DNA from: Geoalkalibacter subterraneus
GTDB lineage: Bacteria > Desulfobacterota > Desulfuromonadia > Desulfuromonadales > Geoalkalibacteraceae
Direction: 5' to 3'
Length of the DNA stretch: 64,000 nt
Assembly: GCF_000827125.1 (NCBI RefSeq)
Contig: NZ_CP010311.1
Span: 2,625,001 to 2,689,000 of the forward strand
Below the pieces are notes generated by a model. It did not search any database and had not been told where the DNA came from. It saw nothing but the letters and a program-made list of their open reading frames with translations. The translations under genes were made by a program, and so were the position numbers. Below are positions 44,047 to 53,365 of the stretch, in pieces (positions within the stretch are counted from its first letter, which is position 1; the number at the start of each line of letters is the position of its first letter).

Positions 44047-44757
44047 TCAGCGGCGCGTAACAAACCCGTCTATCTTCTCCTGTGCCTTGAGCAGATCGGC
44101 CGCGCCGCGCGCTGTTTCCGCATCGGCAAACGGACCAACCCGCACCCGATACCAGGAGCCCTTGTCGCCAAGATCCGCCTGCTGGATATAGGCGGAAAAG
44201 TCTTTCTTCAAAAGTTTCTCCCGCAGAGCCCGTGCATCGCCTTCGGCGCGAAAGGAACCGACCTGTACCACGAAGCGGCCGTCAGCAACAGGAGGTACAG
44301 ATTGAGCAGCGGGGGGCGCGCCGGCGTCGGCTTTCTCCGTAGAGGCACTTTCGGATTTGCGCTCCGCATCTTCCAGAACGGGCTTCAGGCTATCGCGCGC
44401 CGGGCCCTGCTCTTTCTGCGCCGGCGGTTGATTGATGCCGCTGCCCAGAGGAGGCTCATCACTCTTCGGGAGGGTATCGAAAAAAGTTAGAGACGTTTTC
44501 TCGTCCACGGAGTCTGCCGCGGGGTCTGCCGTTTTCGTCTCGGTATCTGATTCGCGAGACGCGGACTTTTCCACCACAACTTTTTCTGTTGCAGCAGGCG
44601 TGAGAGGTGCGGACGGTATCTGTGGGGAACCGCTCTTGCCGACCATAACGCCGAGGGAGAAGCTGACCAATGAGACCGCCAGCATGGTCACCAGCAGCAG
44701 AACAGCCTGTTTTCTTTCCATGCGACGCTGACTTCGAGTCTTCGTTTCACGCGTCAT
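44047..44757 (-). CDS. SPOR-domain membrane protein
   Basis: A 236-residue protein with a basic cytoplasmic start (TRETKTRSQRRMERKQ), one transmembrane helix (AVLLLVTMLAVSLVSFSLG), a low-complexity linker rich in Ser, Glu and Pro, and a C-terminal SPOR domain (about 165-236, FVVQVGSFRAEGDARALREK, YRVRVGPFADAETA). SPOR domains bind denuded peptidoglycan at division sites, so this is a FtsN-like or DedD-like division or septal protein. The start is the ATG at 44755-44757, with GGAGG upstream. It is downstream of argS. Confidence 0.87.
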   Translation of the reverse strand: MTRETKTRSQRRMERKQAVLLLVTMLAVSLVSFSLGVMVGKSGSPQIPSAPLTPAATEKVVVEKSASRESDTETKTADPAADSVDEKTSLTFFDTLPKSDEPPLGSGINQPPAQKEQGPARDSLKPVLEDAERKSESASTEKADAGAPPAAQSVPPVADGRFVVQVGSFRAEGDARALREKLLKKDFSAYIQQADLGDKGSWYRVRVGPFADAETARGAADLLKAQEKIDGFVTRR

Positions 44758-44776
44758 GATCGAGTACCTCCCGTAT

Positions 44777-46441
44777 TTACATGCTCTCCGGCGCTGAAAC
44801 GCCAAGAAGCCCCAACGCGTTGGCCAGAACCGTGCGTATGCAGTTGACTAGATAAAGACGTGCACGGGTGACATTCTCATCTTCGGAAACCACCCGGTGA
44901 CGATTGTAATAGCTGTGAAACTGAGATGCGAGTTCCTGCAGATAGAATACCACCCGATGCGGTGCAAAATCCCGTGCGGCCCCTGCCACGGTTTCAGGAA
45001 AACGCGCCAGGTATTTAGCCAGCGCAAGCTCTTCCTCCAACTGCAGGCAGTTAAAATCGACCTTTCCCAGGTCAGGAGCGACAATTCCCTGCTCGGCAGC
45101 ATTACGATTGATGCTGCACACCCGGGCATGAGCGTATTGCACATAATAGACCGGGTTATCATTGCTCTGCTGCTTGGCCAGATCCAGATCGAAATCAAGC
45201 TGACTGTCGGAGCGCCGCATCAGGAAGAAAAACCGGCAGGCATCACGACCGACCTCGTCAATGACTTCACGCAGGGTGACGAACTCTCCGCTGCGAGTAC
45301 TCATCGCCACCGGGTTTCCACCGCGTAGCAGATTGACAAGTTGTACCAGGATAATCTGCAGATCCTCCGGATTGCGCCCCAAACCGGCAAGCACCGCTTT
45401 CATGCGCGGTACGTAACCGTGATGATCCGCCCCCCAGACATCGATGGCCAGATCATACCCTCGCTCGAATTTTTCCTTGTGGTAAGCCACATCCGAGGCA
45501 AAGTAGGTCGTTGCGCCGTTGGAACGAACCAGCACCCGATCCTTGTCGTCGCCGTAGTCGGTCGTTCGGAACCAGAGGGCGCCGTCTTTTTCATAGGTCA
45601 GTTTTCGTTCTTTGAGCAGATCGATTCCCCGCTGCACGTCACCGCGATCGTACAGACTCTGCTCGCTGTACCACTTGTTGAAATAAACTCCAAAAGATTG
45701 AAGATCCTCCTCTATCCCGGCGAGTATGCGCTCCCCGCCGAAACGTGCGAAAAACGCCACGGCCTGATCTTCGGGCACATCAAGGTAACGCCGTCCGTCA
45801 CGCTGCGCCACCTCGCGGGCAATGTCGCGAATGTAGTCTCCTTGGTAGCAGTTGTCCGGGAAATCAACAGCTTCGCCAAAACTCTCGCGGTAGCGGAGGA
45901 ATAGCGAACGCCCCAGGGTATCCATCTGGTTGCCCGCGTCATTAATGTAATACTCGCGATCGACCGAATATCCCGCCCACTCCAGAACCGCCGCCACCGC
46001 GTCACCGGTAGCGGCGCCGCGACCATGGCCAATATGAAGGGGGCCCGTGGGATTGGCGCTGACGAATTCCACCTGAACCCTTTTGCCGTTGCCCAACGTG
46101 CTGCGCCCATAATCCCTTCCCGCCCGAGCGACGTCGTCCAACACCCCGTACCAGCACCGCGGAGAGAGGAAAAAGTTGATGAAGCCTGGACCTGCTATTT
46201 CAACTTTATCCCACAGCCCGTCGCCATCTCCGAGCGCATCAATCAACGCCTGCGCGATTTGTCGCGGCGCTTTTTTTTCGGCGCGTGCCATGGCCATTGC
46301 GGCGTTGGTGGCAAAATCACCATGATCGCTGTGATTGGGGACTTCAAGCACGATCTCCGGCACAATTCCGCTATTGAGCGTTCCGCTCCCGAAGCAGGCG
46401 TCCATCGCCTGCTCTATCTTCTTTCTGAGTCGTTGTTTCAT
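44777..46441 (-). CDS. argS: Arginyl-tRNA synthetase
   Basis: Charges tRNA-Arg. The 554 residues include the class I HIGH motif in ANPTGPLHIGHGRGAATGD, INDAGNQ, MSTRSGEFVTL at the KMSK-equivalent site and a C-terminal helical anticodon-binding domain (SQFHSYYNRHRV). The start at 46439-46441 is seven bases after the stop of the small Cys-rich gene, suggesting coupled translation. Confidence 0.96.
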   Translation of the reverse strand: MKQRLRKKIEQAMDACFGSGTLNSGIVPEIVLEVPNHSDHGDFATNAAMAMARAEKKAPRQIAQALIDALGDGDGLWDKVEIAGPGFINFFLSPRCWYGVLDDVARAGRDYGRSTLGNGKRVQVEFVSANPTGPLHIGHGRGAATGDAVAAVLEWAGYSVDREYYINDAGNQMDTLGRSLFLRYRESFGEAVDFPDNCYQGDYIRDIAREVAQRDGRRYLDVPEDQAVAFFARFGGERILAGIEEDLQSFGVYFNKWYSEQSLYDRGDVQRGIDLLKERKLTYEKDGALWFRTTDYGDDKDRVLVRSNGATTYFASDVAYHKEKFERGYDLAIDVWGADHHGYVPRMKAVLAGLGRNPEDLQIILVQLVNLLRGGNPVAMSTRSGEFVTLREVIDEVGRDACRFFFLMRRSDSQLDFDLDLAKQQSNDNPVYYVQYAHARVCSINRNAAEQGIVAPDLGKVDFNCLQLEEELALAKYLARFPETVAGAARDFAPHRVVFYLQELASQFHSYYNRHRVVSEDENVTRARLYLVNCIRTVLANALGLLGVSAPESM

Positions 46442-46448
46442 CTGAAAG

Positions 46449-46628
46449 TCATTCTTTCTCGCTTGTATTTTCCTCGGCGGCCGCCTCTTTTTCCGCCGCA
46501 CGCCGCAGAGCAACGTCCTCGGAAAAATCAGGGCAGTGCAGAGAAGAGTCTCCGCTCATGGTGTGACGCTTGACGCATTGGGAACGCCAGGCGCAGACCG
46601 GGCAGGTCCGGGGTGCATCGTAGGGCAT
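46449..46628 (-). CDS. Small Cys-rich protein upstream of argS (59 residues)
   Basis: A 59-residue frame from the ATG at 46626-46628 with AGGAG about 7 bp upstream. The N-terminal half has cysteines at 9, 12, 18 and 32 (TCPVCAWRSQC and LHCPDF), suggesting a zinc- or iron-binding knuckle; the C-terminal half is Ala/Glu-rich and charged. It ends 7 bp before argS. I do not recognise a named family. Confidence 0.65.
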   Translation of the reverse strand: MPYDAPRTCPVCAWRSQCVKRHTMSGDSSLHCPDFSEDVALRRAAEKEAAAEENTSEKE

Positions 46629-46748
46629 GGATTCTCCTTGAATTTCCTGGTTTTATCTAAAAGAAATCATGCTAGCTCCGCAGACGTACAGGTGTCAAGC
46701 AGGACGCTGGAGGGATCATGCACGGGAAAGGAGCGATCACAGGAGTGG

Positions 46749-47108
46749 TTAGTCGGCCGGATCCTTGTCGGAAGCCTTCGCGGAAGCGGGATCGGGAGTG
46801 CGCGGAAACTGATAAACCAGCTCATCCTCCTTGACCATGCCGAGATTTTTGCGTGCCAAACCCTCCAGATAGAAATAATCGTTGCGCAATCGCTCGACTT
46901 CCTGTCTCAACTCGCGGTTGTCCGCCTCCAGTTGATCAATGCGTTCCTGCAATTCAGCACGGTATTCCAACATGCGGAAGGTTCGCATAATGCCGCGTTC
47001 GCCAAAAAAAGCCAGCGCGAACAACAGCACAATCACGATTCCCATCCACAAAGGGGGGCGCAATTTCAAACGTCGTGGTGTTTCATCACCTGTGTTTTCA
47101 GAGGCCAT
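46749..47108 (-). CDS. ftsB: Septum formation initiator (FtsB/DivIC-like)
   Basis: A 119-residue bitopic protein: a cytoplasmic basic start, one transmembrane helix (WMGIVIVLLFALAFFG), a leucine-zipper coiled coil (LEYRAELQERIDQLEADN) and the FtsB motif LRNDYFYLEGLARKNLGMV. It belongs to the divisome FtsB/FtsL/FtsQ sub-complex. It lies between argS and the comEA-like gene. A 120-bp gap to the Cys-rich gene has no feature that I can support. Confidence 0.88.
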   Translation of the reverse strand: MASENTGDETPRRLKLRPPLWMGIVIVLLFALAFFGERGIMRTFRMLEYRAELQERIDQLEADNRELRQEVERLRNDYFYLEGLARKNLGMVKEDELVYQFPRTPDPASAKASDKDPAD

Positions 47109-47214
47109 GCCGCATCGGTTTTAAAGAAGGTGTGGATGTCCCGGAAGAGGCGCCGGGATCCCGGTGAAGATCGGGCCAGGAAAAGTCGGGAGAGGGCTGA
47201 TGACCACGTTATCT

Positions 47215-47508
47215 TTAGTTAACCGTGATTTTTGAGCGAATACGCTCGAGCGTTGCCGAGCCGATTCCTTCAACGCGGGTCAGATCGTCGACCGACGAAA
47301 AAGGCTCTTTCTCCCGATGGGCCACGATACTGCGCGCCTTGACCGATCCGATGCCGGTCAGGGCCTGCAACTCCACGGCGGTCGCAGTATTGATATTGAT
47401 TATTGCATTTTGCGCCTCGGCAGAGGGTGTTTCATTCTGCGCCAGCGCGGCAAAGCTTCCCCCCAAGGAAAGCGTGACGGTAAAAATCAGTGCAACCAGA
47501 AATTTCAT
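47215..47508 (-). CDS. Secreted helix-hairpin-helix protein (ComEA-like)
   Basis: A 97-residue exported protein: a signal peptide (MKFLVALIFTVTLSLGGSFA) and one HhH pair (ININTATAVELQALTGIGSV and VDDLTRVEGIGSATLERIR). It is a short ComEA-type DNA-binding protein, likely periplasmic. The INTATA start of the HhH domain is typical. It lies between lptD and ftsB. Confidence 0.85.
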   Translation of the reverse strand: MKFLVALIFTVTLSLGGSFAALAQNETPSAEAQNAIININTATAVELQALTGIGSVKARSIVAHREKEPFSSVDDLTRVEGIGSATLERIRSKITVN

Positions 47509-47616
47509 AAAACCCTCCCTGATTCAAAATCAGCATTAAATGGCATCAGCCCCTCCCAAGGGTGTAATAAGTAGCACATTGCATAAAAGACGGTCAACTG
47601 GCAAAAAAGTTCGCCA

Positions 47617-49722
47617 CTACCCACCACCGCCTAGCACGCCGCCAAAATTGGCAATGCGGCCGAGACCCGACAATGAGAGGGTCACCAAAAATTCCGTATC
47701 CTCAAGGCGATCGCGCAAAGTCAAAAACACGCTCCAGCATTGCGCACGATATTCCACGTCGAGAACCTTTTCCAGATCCCTGCCGACCACCAGATCGTAG
47801 CGATGGAGATACCGGAGATGAACGGGATCCAGGAAAGATGTGCGGAGTTCTCCTTGCACATACTCCTGGTCGTCCCGCAGGTAATGGTAGCTGGCGGATA
47901 CGTCATTCCCCCTTCCATCATTCGCACCGAATTCGAGGCGCATATCCGCAACCTTCATAGAATCTCCCGCCGCGGTTTCAAAATCATAGCGGCTGTCGAG
48001 GTTCACATAGCTCCAGCGGGTGGGCCGTAACAGAAGCTCCGTCCGCAGGGCGGAAAATGGCCTGAAGTTATCCAGGGGATTAAGGGGGTCCTGCCGCGAC
48101 TCGACAATGTCGTATTCCTGCGACAAACGGAAATAAAGGAATTCATGATAAAAGGCGGCACCGTCCTGCGGCTCGATGCGGGCGGTCAGGCGATTGGTCA
48201 GACCGTAGGAAATGCGATGGACATGGGCAAGGCGGTCGCTGCGATCGAAATAAGGGAGGTCATCCTCACCGTGACGAGGCACATAGGTATAGGCGATTTC
48301 CGGTGAAATGACATGCTGGATTTTGCTGACATTTCCAGGGCCACCATTAAATACACGGGCGAAGGAAGAGCTCATGCGCACGCCCAGGTCGAAAACGCCC
48401 TTCTGCTCCCAGCGGGAGCCGCTTTCGCCAGAAGAATCTTCATCGGCGTAATAAAACCGCTGGGTAAACCCTATTTCAGGCAAAACCTCCAGAAACCCCA
48501 ACTGGAAGGGGGCCGACAGGGCGGGGCGTAAAAGCAGGCGCTGGCCGCTTTGGCCTTCGTCGCGGTAGAAGTGGTCATAAGTCGTATCCAGCCGGGCAAA
48601 AAGGAAGGATTCGCCAACGGGCTGGAGCAAGGATGAGAAATGGACCTGGGGGAGGCGCTGCAGAGTGCGATCGGTATCCCTGTCAAGGTTGTTGAGGTGT
48701 TTGAGCTGTGCCGTCAGGTTGCGATTTCCCCAGGCGCGGCTGAGAAAAATTTTCGACTCGGTCTTGTCCTTATTGTACTCACCGGCGACCTCTCCGAATC
48801 GAGAGAAATATTCTTCGTCATCGACATACTCTACGGCTGCCACACTGCGGATTTTCCCCGGCAACCACCCCTGGTTGCGCCAGTCGATGGCCAGTGCATT
48901 CTCCCCTTCATCAAAGCCGCTGACATGATAAATTTTCGCTTCTCCTTCCTGGCGACGAAATGCGTAGCGGTACTCCAGCCCTTTGCCGATGCCGAGGTCG
49001 CTGAAGTAATCCAGGTAGAAGGTCATGTCCTGATTCTGCGCCAGGACCTGATAGTAGGCACCCGAGAGCTGCCAGCCGCGGTTTCTGGAATAACCGTAAC
49101 GAGGCATCAGCAGGCCGGATTCACGTTCGGTCTGGACGGGATAAAGCACATAAGGTGTGTAGAAAACGGGAATGTTTTTCAGATAGAACCTGGCATGACG
49201 ACCGCGGGCAAATTTTCCGAGCGTGACTTCGAGATCACTGACGCGGAATTTCCATGCGGGGTTCTCACCGTCGCAGGTGGTAAACTCGCCCTGCTCGATG
49301 CGGTAATCCACGGGACTCAACCGCTCGATGGAATCCCCGGTCACGTGAAGGTTGCGATCCCGCAGAAAAATGGTCCCGTAGGAGAGGCGCCCCCGCCCGC
49401 TATCCAGTTCGAGAGAAAGTTCATCGCCGGTCATCTCACCGCTGGGGTCCAGCAGGCGCACATCACCGCGGGCCCGGGCTTCGCCGGTTTCGGGATGCCA
49501 CCACACCTCATCGGCAAACAAGGTCATCTCTCCCTGTCGCAAAACAACTTCGCCTACGGCCTGATATTCTCCGCTCTGCTGATCATAATCGAGTTGGTCG
49601 GCATCAAGATGAACCGGCTGGTCTTCATCCAGGGAAGGTCCCGCCGCGACAGCAAAACCCGCCATCACGGAAAAAAGAAGGCACACCAGCATGAAAAGAA
49701 AAAAGCAGCGGAACAATCTCAC
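47617..49722 (-). CDS. lptD: LPS-assembly protein LptD
   Basis: Outer-membrane beta barrel that inserts lipopolysaccharide into the outer leaflet. The 701-residue protein has a signal peptide (FFLFMLVCLLFSVMAGFAVAA), an N-terminal OstA/LptA-like jellyroll (LDADQLDYDQQSGEYQAVGEVVLRQ pattern) and a C-terminal barrel with NIPVFYTPYVLYPVQTERESG and alternating strands. Length is short compared with E. coli LptD (784) but usual for Desulfobacterota. It starts with GTG at 49720-49722, overlapping the folC stop by 4 bp. Confidence 0.94.
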   Translation of the reverse strand: MRLFRCFFLFMLVCLLFSVMAGFAVAAGPSLDEDQPVHLDADQLDYDQQSGEYQAVGEVVLRQGEMTLFADEVWWHPETGEARARGDVRLLDPSGEMTGDELSLELDSGRGRLSYGTIFLRDRNLHVTGDSIERLSPVDYRIEQGEFTTCDGENPAWKFRVSDLEVTLGKFARGRHARFYLKNIPVFYTPYVLYPVQTERESGLLMPRYGYSRNRGWQLSGAYYQVLAQNQDMTFYLDYFSDLGIGKGLEYRYAFRRQEGEAKIYHVSGFDEGENALAIDWRNQGWLPGKIRSVAAVEYVDDEEYFSRFGEVAGEYNKDKTESKIFLSRAWGNRNLTAQLKHLNNLDRDTDRTLQRLPQVHFSSLLQPVGESFLFARLDTTYDHFYRDEGQSGQRLLLRPALSAPFQLGFLEVLPEIGFTQRFYYADEDSSGESGSRWEQKGVFDLGVRMSSSFARVFNGGPGNVSKIQHVISPEIAYTYVPRHGEDDLPYFDRSDRLAHVHRISYGLTNRLTARIEPQDGAAFYHEFLYFRLSQEYDIVESRQDPLNPLDNFRPFSALRTELLLRPTRWSYVNLDSRYDFETAAGDSMKVADMRLEFGANDGRGNDVSASYHYLRDDQEYVQGELRTSFLDPVHLRYLHRYDLVVGRDLEKVLDVEYRAQCWSVFLTLRDRLEDTEFLVTLSLSGLGRIANFGGVLGGGG

Positions 49723-50990
49723 GACAGGACGTCCCTTTCAGACAACAAAAGGTCACGAAGTTCAGCGACCAGGTACAGAGAACCGGCGACCACGGCCAGA
49801 GGCGCCTTTGCCCAACTGCGACACAGGTTCTCCAGTGCCTGCGACGGGGAACCGCACACGAGGGCTCGACACTTTCTGCTGTGGAGAAAATCGGCGATAT
49901 CTGTTGCATCAACCGCTTTCTCTATGGACGGCTCAGCAATATAGGCTTCGGCAATATAGGGTAGCCACGGTGTCAGCACATCTTCAGGAGAGCGCGTCCC
50001 GCTCAGCCCGATCACCCAGGGCAGAGGCCCGTAACGGCGTTCCGCCAAAAAAGAGGCCAGGGCACGCGCGCCGGCCGGGTTGTGAGCGCCATCCAGCAGA
50101 ACCGGGGGATTGCCTGGAACAAACTCGAGTCTTCCCGGCCATTGCACCTCCTCAACCGCTTTGCGCACCACTTCTTTATCAAAACCAGCCACTCGGGGCT
50201 GCAACACCTCAAGGGCCGCCAAAGCAAGTGACAGGTTATCATGCTGGTGACGGCCGGCCAGGCGCGGGCAAAGCCCCTTCAACGTCATCTTCAGGCCCTC
50301 ATAATCAAAACCATCGTCCCTTGCAGCCACCTTGAAATCCCGGCCAGCCACGTAAAGAGGTGCGTGCAGTTGGGCAGCAACATTTTCGATTGCAGCGAGG
50401 GCATCAGGCTCCTGGTGCCCCACCACAACCGGGACACCGGGCTTAATAATCCCTGCCTTCTCACGAGCTATGCTCTCAAGTGTTTGCCCCAGATGCTCAG
50501 CGTGATCGACGGAGACGGGAGTAATAATGGAGAGAGCCGGGGTTACGGCATTTGTGGCATCGAGGCGTCCCCCCATGCCAACCTCCAGCACAGCCCAATC
50601 GACCTGTCGAAGCTGAAAGTAGCGTAGCGCGAGAGCCGTTGTGAATTCAAAAAAGGTGGCCGGCACTCCCCGGCTCAATCGGCGCAGTTGCTCAACAAGA
50701 TCGACCACGTCCTGTTCGGCAACAGGTCGACCGTCTACCGTGATCCGCTCGGTGAAACTGTGCAGATGGGGGGAAGTATAAAGACCGGTGCGCGCGCCGG
50801 TTTCAGTTAAAATACGGGCCAGCGCCGCACAGACCGATCCCTTGCCGTTGGTTCCGGCAACGTGAATGATAGGATAAGATTGCTCGGGGTGATGAAGCCG
50901 CGCCAGCAGTTGGTGGATATTGTCCAGCCCGAGTTTGATGCCGAAACGCTGCAGGCCGTAAAGGTAATCGAGCGCCCCGTTATACGGCAA
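49719..50990 (-). CDS. folC: Dihydrofolate/folylpolyglutamate synthase
   Basis: Adds glutamate to dihydropteroate and folates. The 423 residues show the P-loop VAGTNGKGSVCAALA, EVGMGGRLDATNAV, HAEHLGQTLESIAREKAGI and LDGAHNPAGARAL. The inferred start is TTG at 50988-50990, 3 bp after the accD stop. The accD-folC order is common in bacteria. Confidence 0.94.
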   Translation of the reverse strand: MPYNGALDYLYGLQRFGIKLGLDNIHQLLARLHHPEQSYPIIHVAGTNGKGSVCAALARILTETGARTGLYTSPHLHSFTERITVDGRPVAEQDVVDLVEQLRRLSRGVPATFFEFTTALALRYFQLRQVDWAVLEVGMGGRLDATNAVTPALSIITPVSVDHAEHLGQTLESIAREKAGIIKPGVPVVVGHQEPDALAAIENVAAQLHAPLYVAGRDFKVAARDDGFDYEGLKMTLKGLCPRLAGRHQHDNLSLALAALEVLQPRVAGFDKEVVRKAVEEVQWPGRLEFVPGNPPVLLDGAHNPAGARALASFLAERRYGPLPWVIGLSGTRSPEDVLTPWLPYIAEAYIAEPSIEKAVDATDIADFLHSRKCRALVCGSPSQALENLCRSWAKAPLAVVAGSLYLVAELRDLLLSERDVLS

Positions 50991-50993
50991 GGG

Positions 50994-51842
50994 TCAACTC
51001 TTGGTCAGAATGCGCAGGACCTGGGACAGCCTCGCTTTCATCTCCTGGCGGCGCACGATCATATCGACCATCCCGTGCTCGAGCAGATATTCGGAGCGCT
51101 GGAACCCTTCCGGAAGTTTCTGCCGGATCGTCTGCTCAATGACACGAGGACCGGCAAATCCGATCAAAGCGCGGGGTTCGGCAATGTTAAGATCACCGAG
51201 CATCGCGAAACTCGCAGTGACCCCTCCGGTCGTCGGATCGGTAAGAACGGAAATATAAGGCAGCCCCGCCGCCTTGAGCTTGGCCAGCGCGGCACTGGTT
51301 TTGGCCATCTGCATCAGCGAAAGAATGCTCTCCTGCATACGTGCTCCGCCGGAAGAGCTGAAAATCAGTACCGGCGTGCGATCCGCAAGACCGCGTTCGA
51401 TGACCCGGGTGATCTTCTCCCCGACCACCGAGCCCATGCTACCGCCCATGAACCCGAAATCAAACACCGCCACAGCCACCGGCAACGCTTCAATCGTCCC
51501 GGTGCCGCAGACGACGGCATCGCTCATGCCGGTATTCTTCATAGTGGTTTTGATCCGGTCCTTGTATTTTTTCGAATCCTTGAAATCGAGAAAATCGGTG
51601 GAATGCATGCCTGCGTCCATTTCATCGAACGAATCCGCGTCCAGGATAAGGTCGATCCGCTCGCGGGCACTGATTCGAAAATGGTAATCGCATTTAGGGC
51701 AGACATTATGATTGCGCTCAATCTCCTTGGTATAGATGATCTCGCTGCAGTTCTTGCATTTGGTCCAGATCCCCTCCGGCATCTGCACCTGCTTCTGTTC
51801 CACCGGCGCAATGGGCGCCTTCTGCTTTTTGAACCAAGCCAT
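50994..51842 (-). CDS. accD: Acetyl-CoA carboxylase, beta subunit
   Basis: Carboxyltransferase beta subunit for malonyl-CoA formation in fatty acid synthesis. The 282 residues carry an N-terminal four-cysteine zinc finger (CKNC and CPKCDYHF) and the crotonase-like core with [19 protein letters not shown] and [16 protein letters not shown]. The accA partner is not in the window. Confidence 0.96.
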   Translation of the reverse strand: MAWFKKQKAPIAPVEQKQVQMPEGIWTKCKNCSEIIYTKEIERNHNVCPKCDYHFRISARERIDLILDADSFDEMDAGMHSTDFLDFKDSKKYKDRIKTTMKNTGMSDAVVCGTGTIEALPVAVAVFDFGFMGGSMGSVVGEKITRVIERGLADRTPVLIFSSSGGARMQESILSLMQMAKTSAALAKLKAAGLPYISVLTDPTTGGVTASFAMLGDLNIAEPRALIGFAGPRVIEQTIRQKLPEGFQRSEYLLEHGMVDMIVRRQEMKARLSQVLRILTKS

Positions 51843-51907
51843 GGATTTATCCTTATGAAAGGCCGGGAATCCGCAGCAAAACGGTTCCCCTGAAATTTAT
51901 TTCCTTG

Positions 51908-52729
51908 TCACGGGGTCGCGGCCCCGGACTCTTTTCCGAGCAGTCCCCGTTTCAGCGACTGCACAAATTCAGCGGCGCGGGGCACAAGCTCTGAACTGCC
52001 ACTGTGTTCGTCAACCACTTTTACCAGGGCGCTCCCCACAACCACAGCATCGGCAAAGGCCCCTATTTCGGCCGCCGCTTCAGGGGAATCAATACCGAAC
52101 CCGACAGCAACGGGCACGGGGCTTTGCGCCCTCAAAGCACCAACCGCGGAACGGATCTCTTCGGGATCCGCACGGCGGCTGCCGGTCACACCGGTCATGG
52201 AAACATAATAAATAAAGCCCTCGGCATTGCGGGCCAGCGCCGCCATTCTTTCCGGAGGCGTGGTCGGTGCGATCAGCTGAATCAGATCGACCCCGGCCTG
52301 CTTGAGTGCGGGATGCAGTTCCTCTCGCTCCTCGGCAGGCAGATCAACCAGCAACACACCATCGACCCCGGCCCGGGCGGATTCAGCTGCAAACTCCCGG
52401 ACTCCGAACACAAATACCGGATTGAAATATCCCATCAATACAATAGGAATATCGCTTTCGGCTCGAAAACGAGCCACGACATCAAGGATGCCCCGCAGAC
52501 TCGCTCCCGCAGCCAAAGCTCGTTCACTGGCTTTCTGAATGGTGGGGCCATCTGCCATCGGATCGGAAAAAGGCACGCCGAGTTCGATGATATCAGCTCC
52601 CGCCTTCGCCAGCGCTCTGAGCAGTTCCTCAGTCGTCGCCAAATCGGGGTCACCGGCGGTGAGAAAGGGGATCAAGCCTGTCTCGCCACGCTCCTTCAAT
52701 TTTTGGAAGGTACGGGAAATTCGTCCCAT
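51908..52729 (-). CDS. trpA: Tryptophan synthase, alpha subunit
   Basis: Cleaves indole-3-glycerol phosphate to indole, passed to TrpB. The 273 residues contain GLIPFLTAGDPDLATTEEL, the catalytic-site ELGVPFSDPMADGPTIQ, VLLVDLPAEE, YYVSMTGVTG and VGFGIDSPEAAAEIG. The start is the ATG at 52727-52729, four codons inside a longer frame. It is separated from trpB by a DEAD-box helicase gene and an SRPBCC gene. Confidence 0.95.
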   Translation of the reverse strand: MGRISRTFQKLKERGETGLIPFLTAGDPDLATTEELLRALAKAGADIIELGVPFSDPMADGPTIQKASERALAAGASLRGILDVVARFRAESDIPIVLMGYFNPVFVFGVREFAAESARAGVDGVLLVDLPAEEREELHPALKQAGVDLIQLIAPTTPPERMAALARNAEGFIYYVSMTGVTGSRRADPEEIRSAVGALRAQSPVPVAVGFGIDSPEAAAEIGAFADAVVVGSALVKVVDEHSGSSELVPRAAEFVQSLKRGLLGKESGAATP

Positions 52730-52788
52730 GTCACATCTCAACAGTAAATTTCAACCGTTATAAAAAAAATGCGCCTTGTTTGCAACCA

Positions 52789-53307
52789 TCATCTTGCCCC
52801 ATCAACGTCCACTGTCTCCAGGCGGTTCCGCATGGATTCAAGCACCTGACGATGATAGGATTCAAAATTCTCTCGCCCTGTCAGACGCGCAAGAAAGGCC
52901 TGCGGGCCGCGGATCACACTGTTCAAAGTCACCTCGGTGCCGCCTTGGTGCGCGGAAAGTCGCAAAGCGGTACGTGTGCTGCTGCCGAGGACACCGTCGC
53001 GAATCCAGCTCAGCTGCTTGTGCTTCACGAGCGATTCTATCGTGGCCGGCGGGGTGTCGGCGTCTCCTCGCAGAATCAATTCAAAACGCGCACCCGCCTG
53101 CAGCCTGGGAACCACGCGGGCGGCTTCAACGCCTGGCCACCATTGCGGCCACGCGGATACGGCCGCCAGAAGGTCCCAAGCCTGCTCAAGAGGCACTTCG
53201 ATGATGATGGAATCCTCCACCGAAAAAACAGACTGGCTGGTCGTGGCCATCATGACACCGAAGGCAATCAACGTCAGGGTCAGAAGTACAACGACTTTTT
53301 TCAGCAT
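52789..53307 (-). CDS. SRPBCC-family protein, membrane anchored
   Basis: About 172 residues. One N-terminal hydrophobic helix (LKKVVVLLTLTLIAFGVMMA) is followed by a START/SRPBCC-type ligand-binding fold: EDSIIIEVPLEQAWDLLAAV, WPQWWPGVEAARVVPR, FELILRGDADTPPATIESLV and a C-terminal helix. Proteins of this fold bind hydrophobic ligands, but no specific ligand can be named. Its location within the trp gene set is probably not functional. Confidence 0.7.
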   Translation of the reverse strand: MLKKVVVLLTLTLIAFGVMMATTSQSVFSVEDSIIIEVPLEQAWDLLAAVSAWPQWWPGVEAARVVPRLQAGARFELILRGDADTPPATIESLVKHKQLSWIRDGVLGSSTRTALRLSAHQGGTEVTLNSVIRGPQAFLARLTGRENFESYHRQVLESMRNRLETVDVDGAR

Positions 53308-53365
53308 TGCATTGCCCCACATCCCCCGAAGACCCTAAAAGGCCCTCGGATACAAGCCTTACCCG

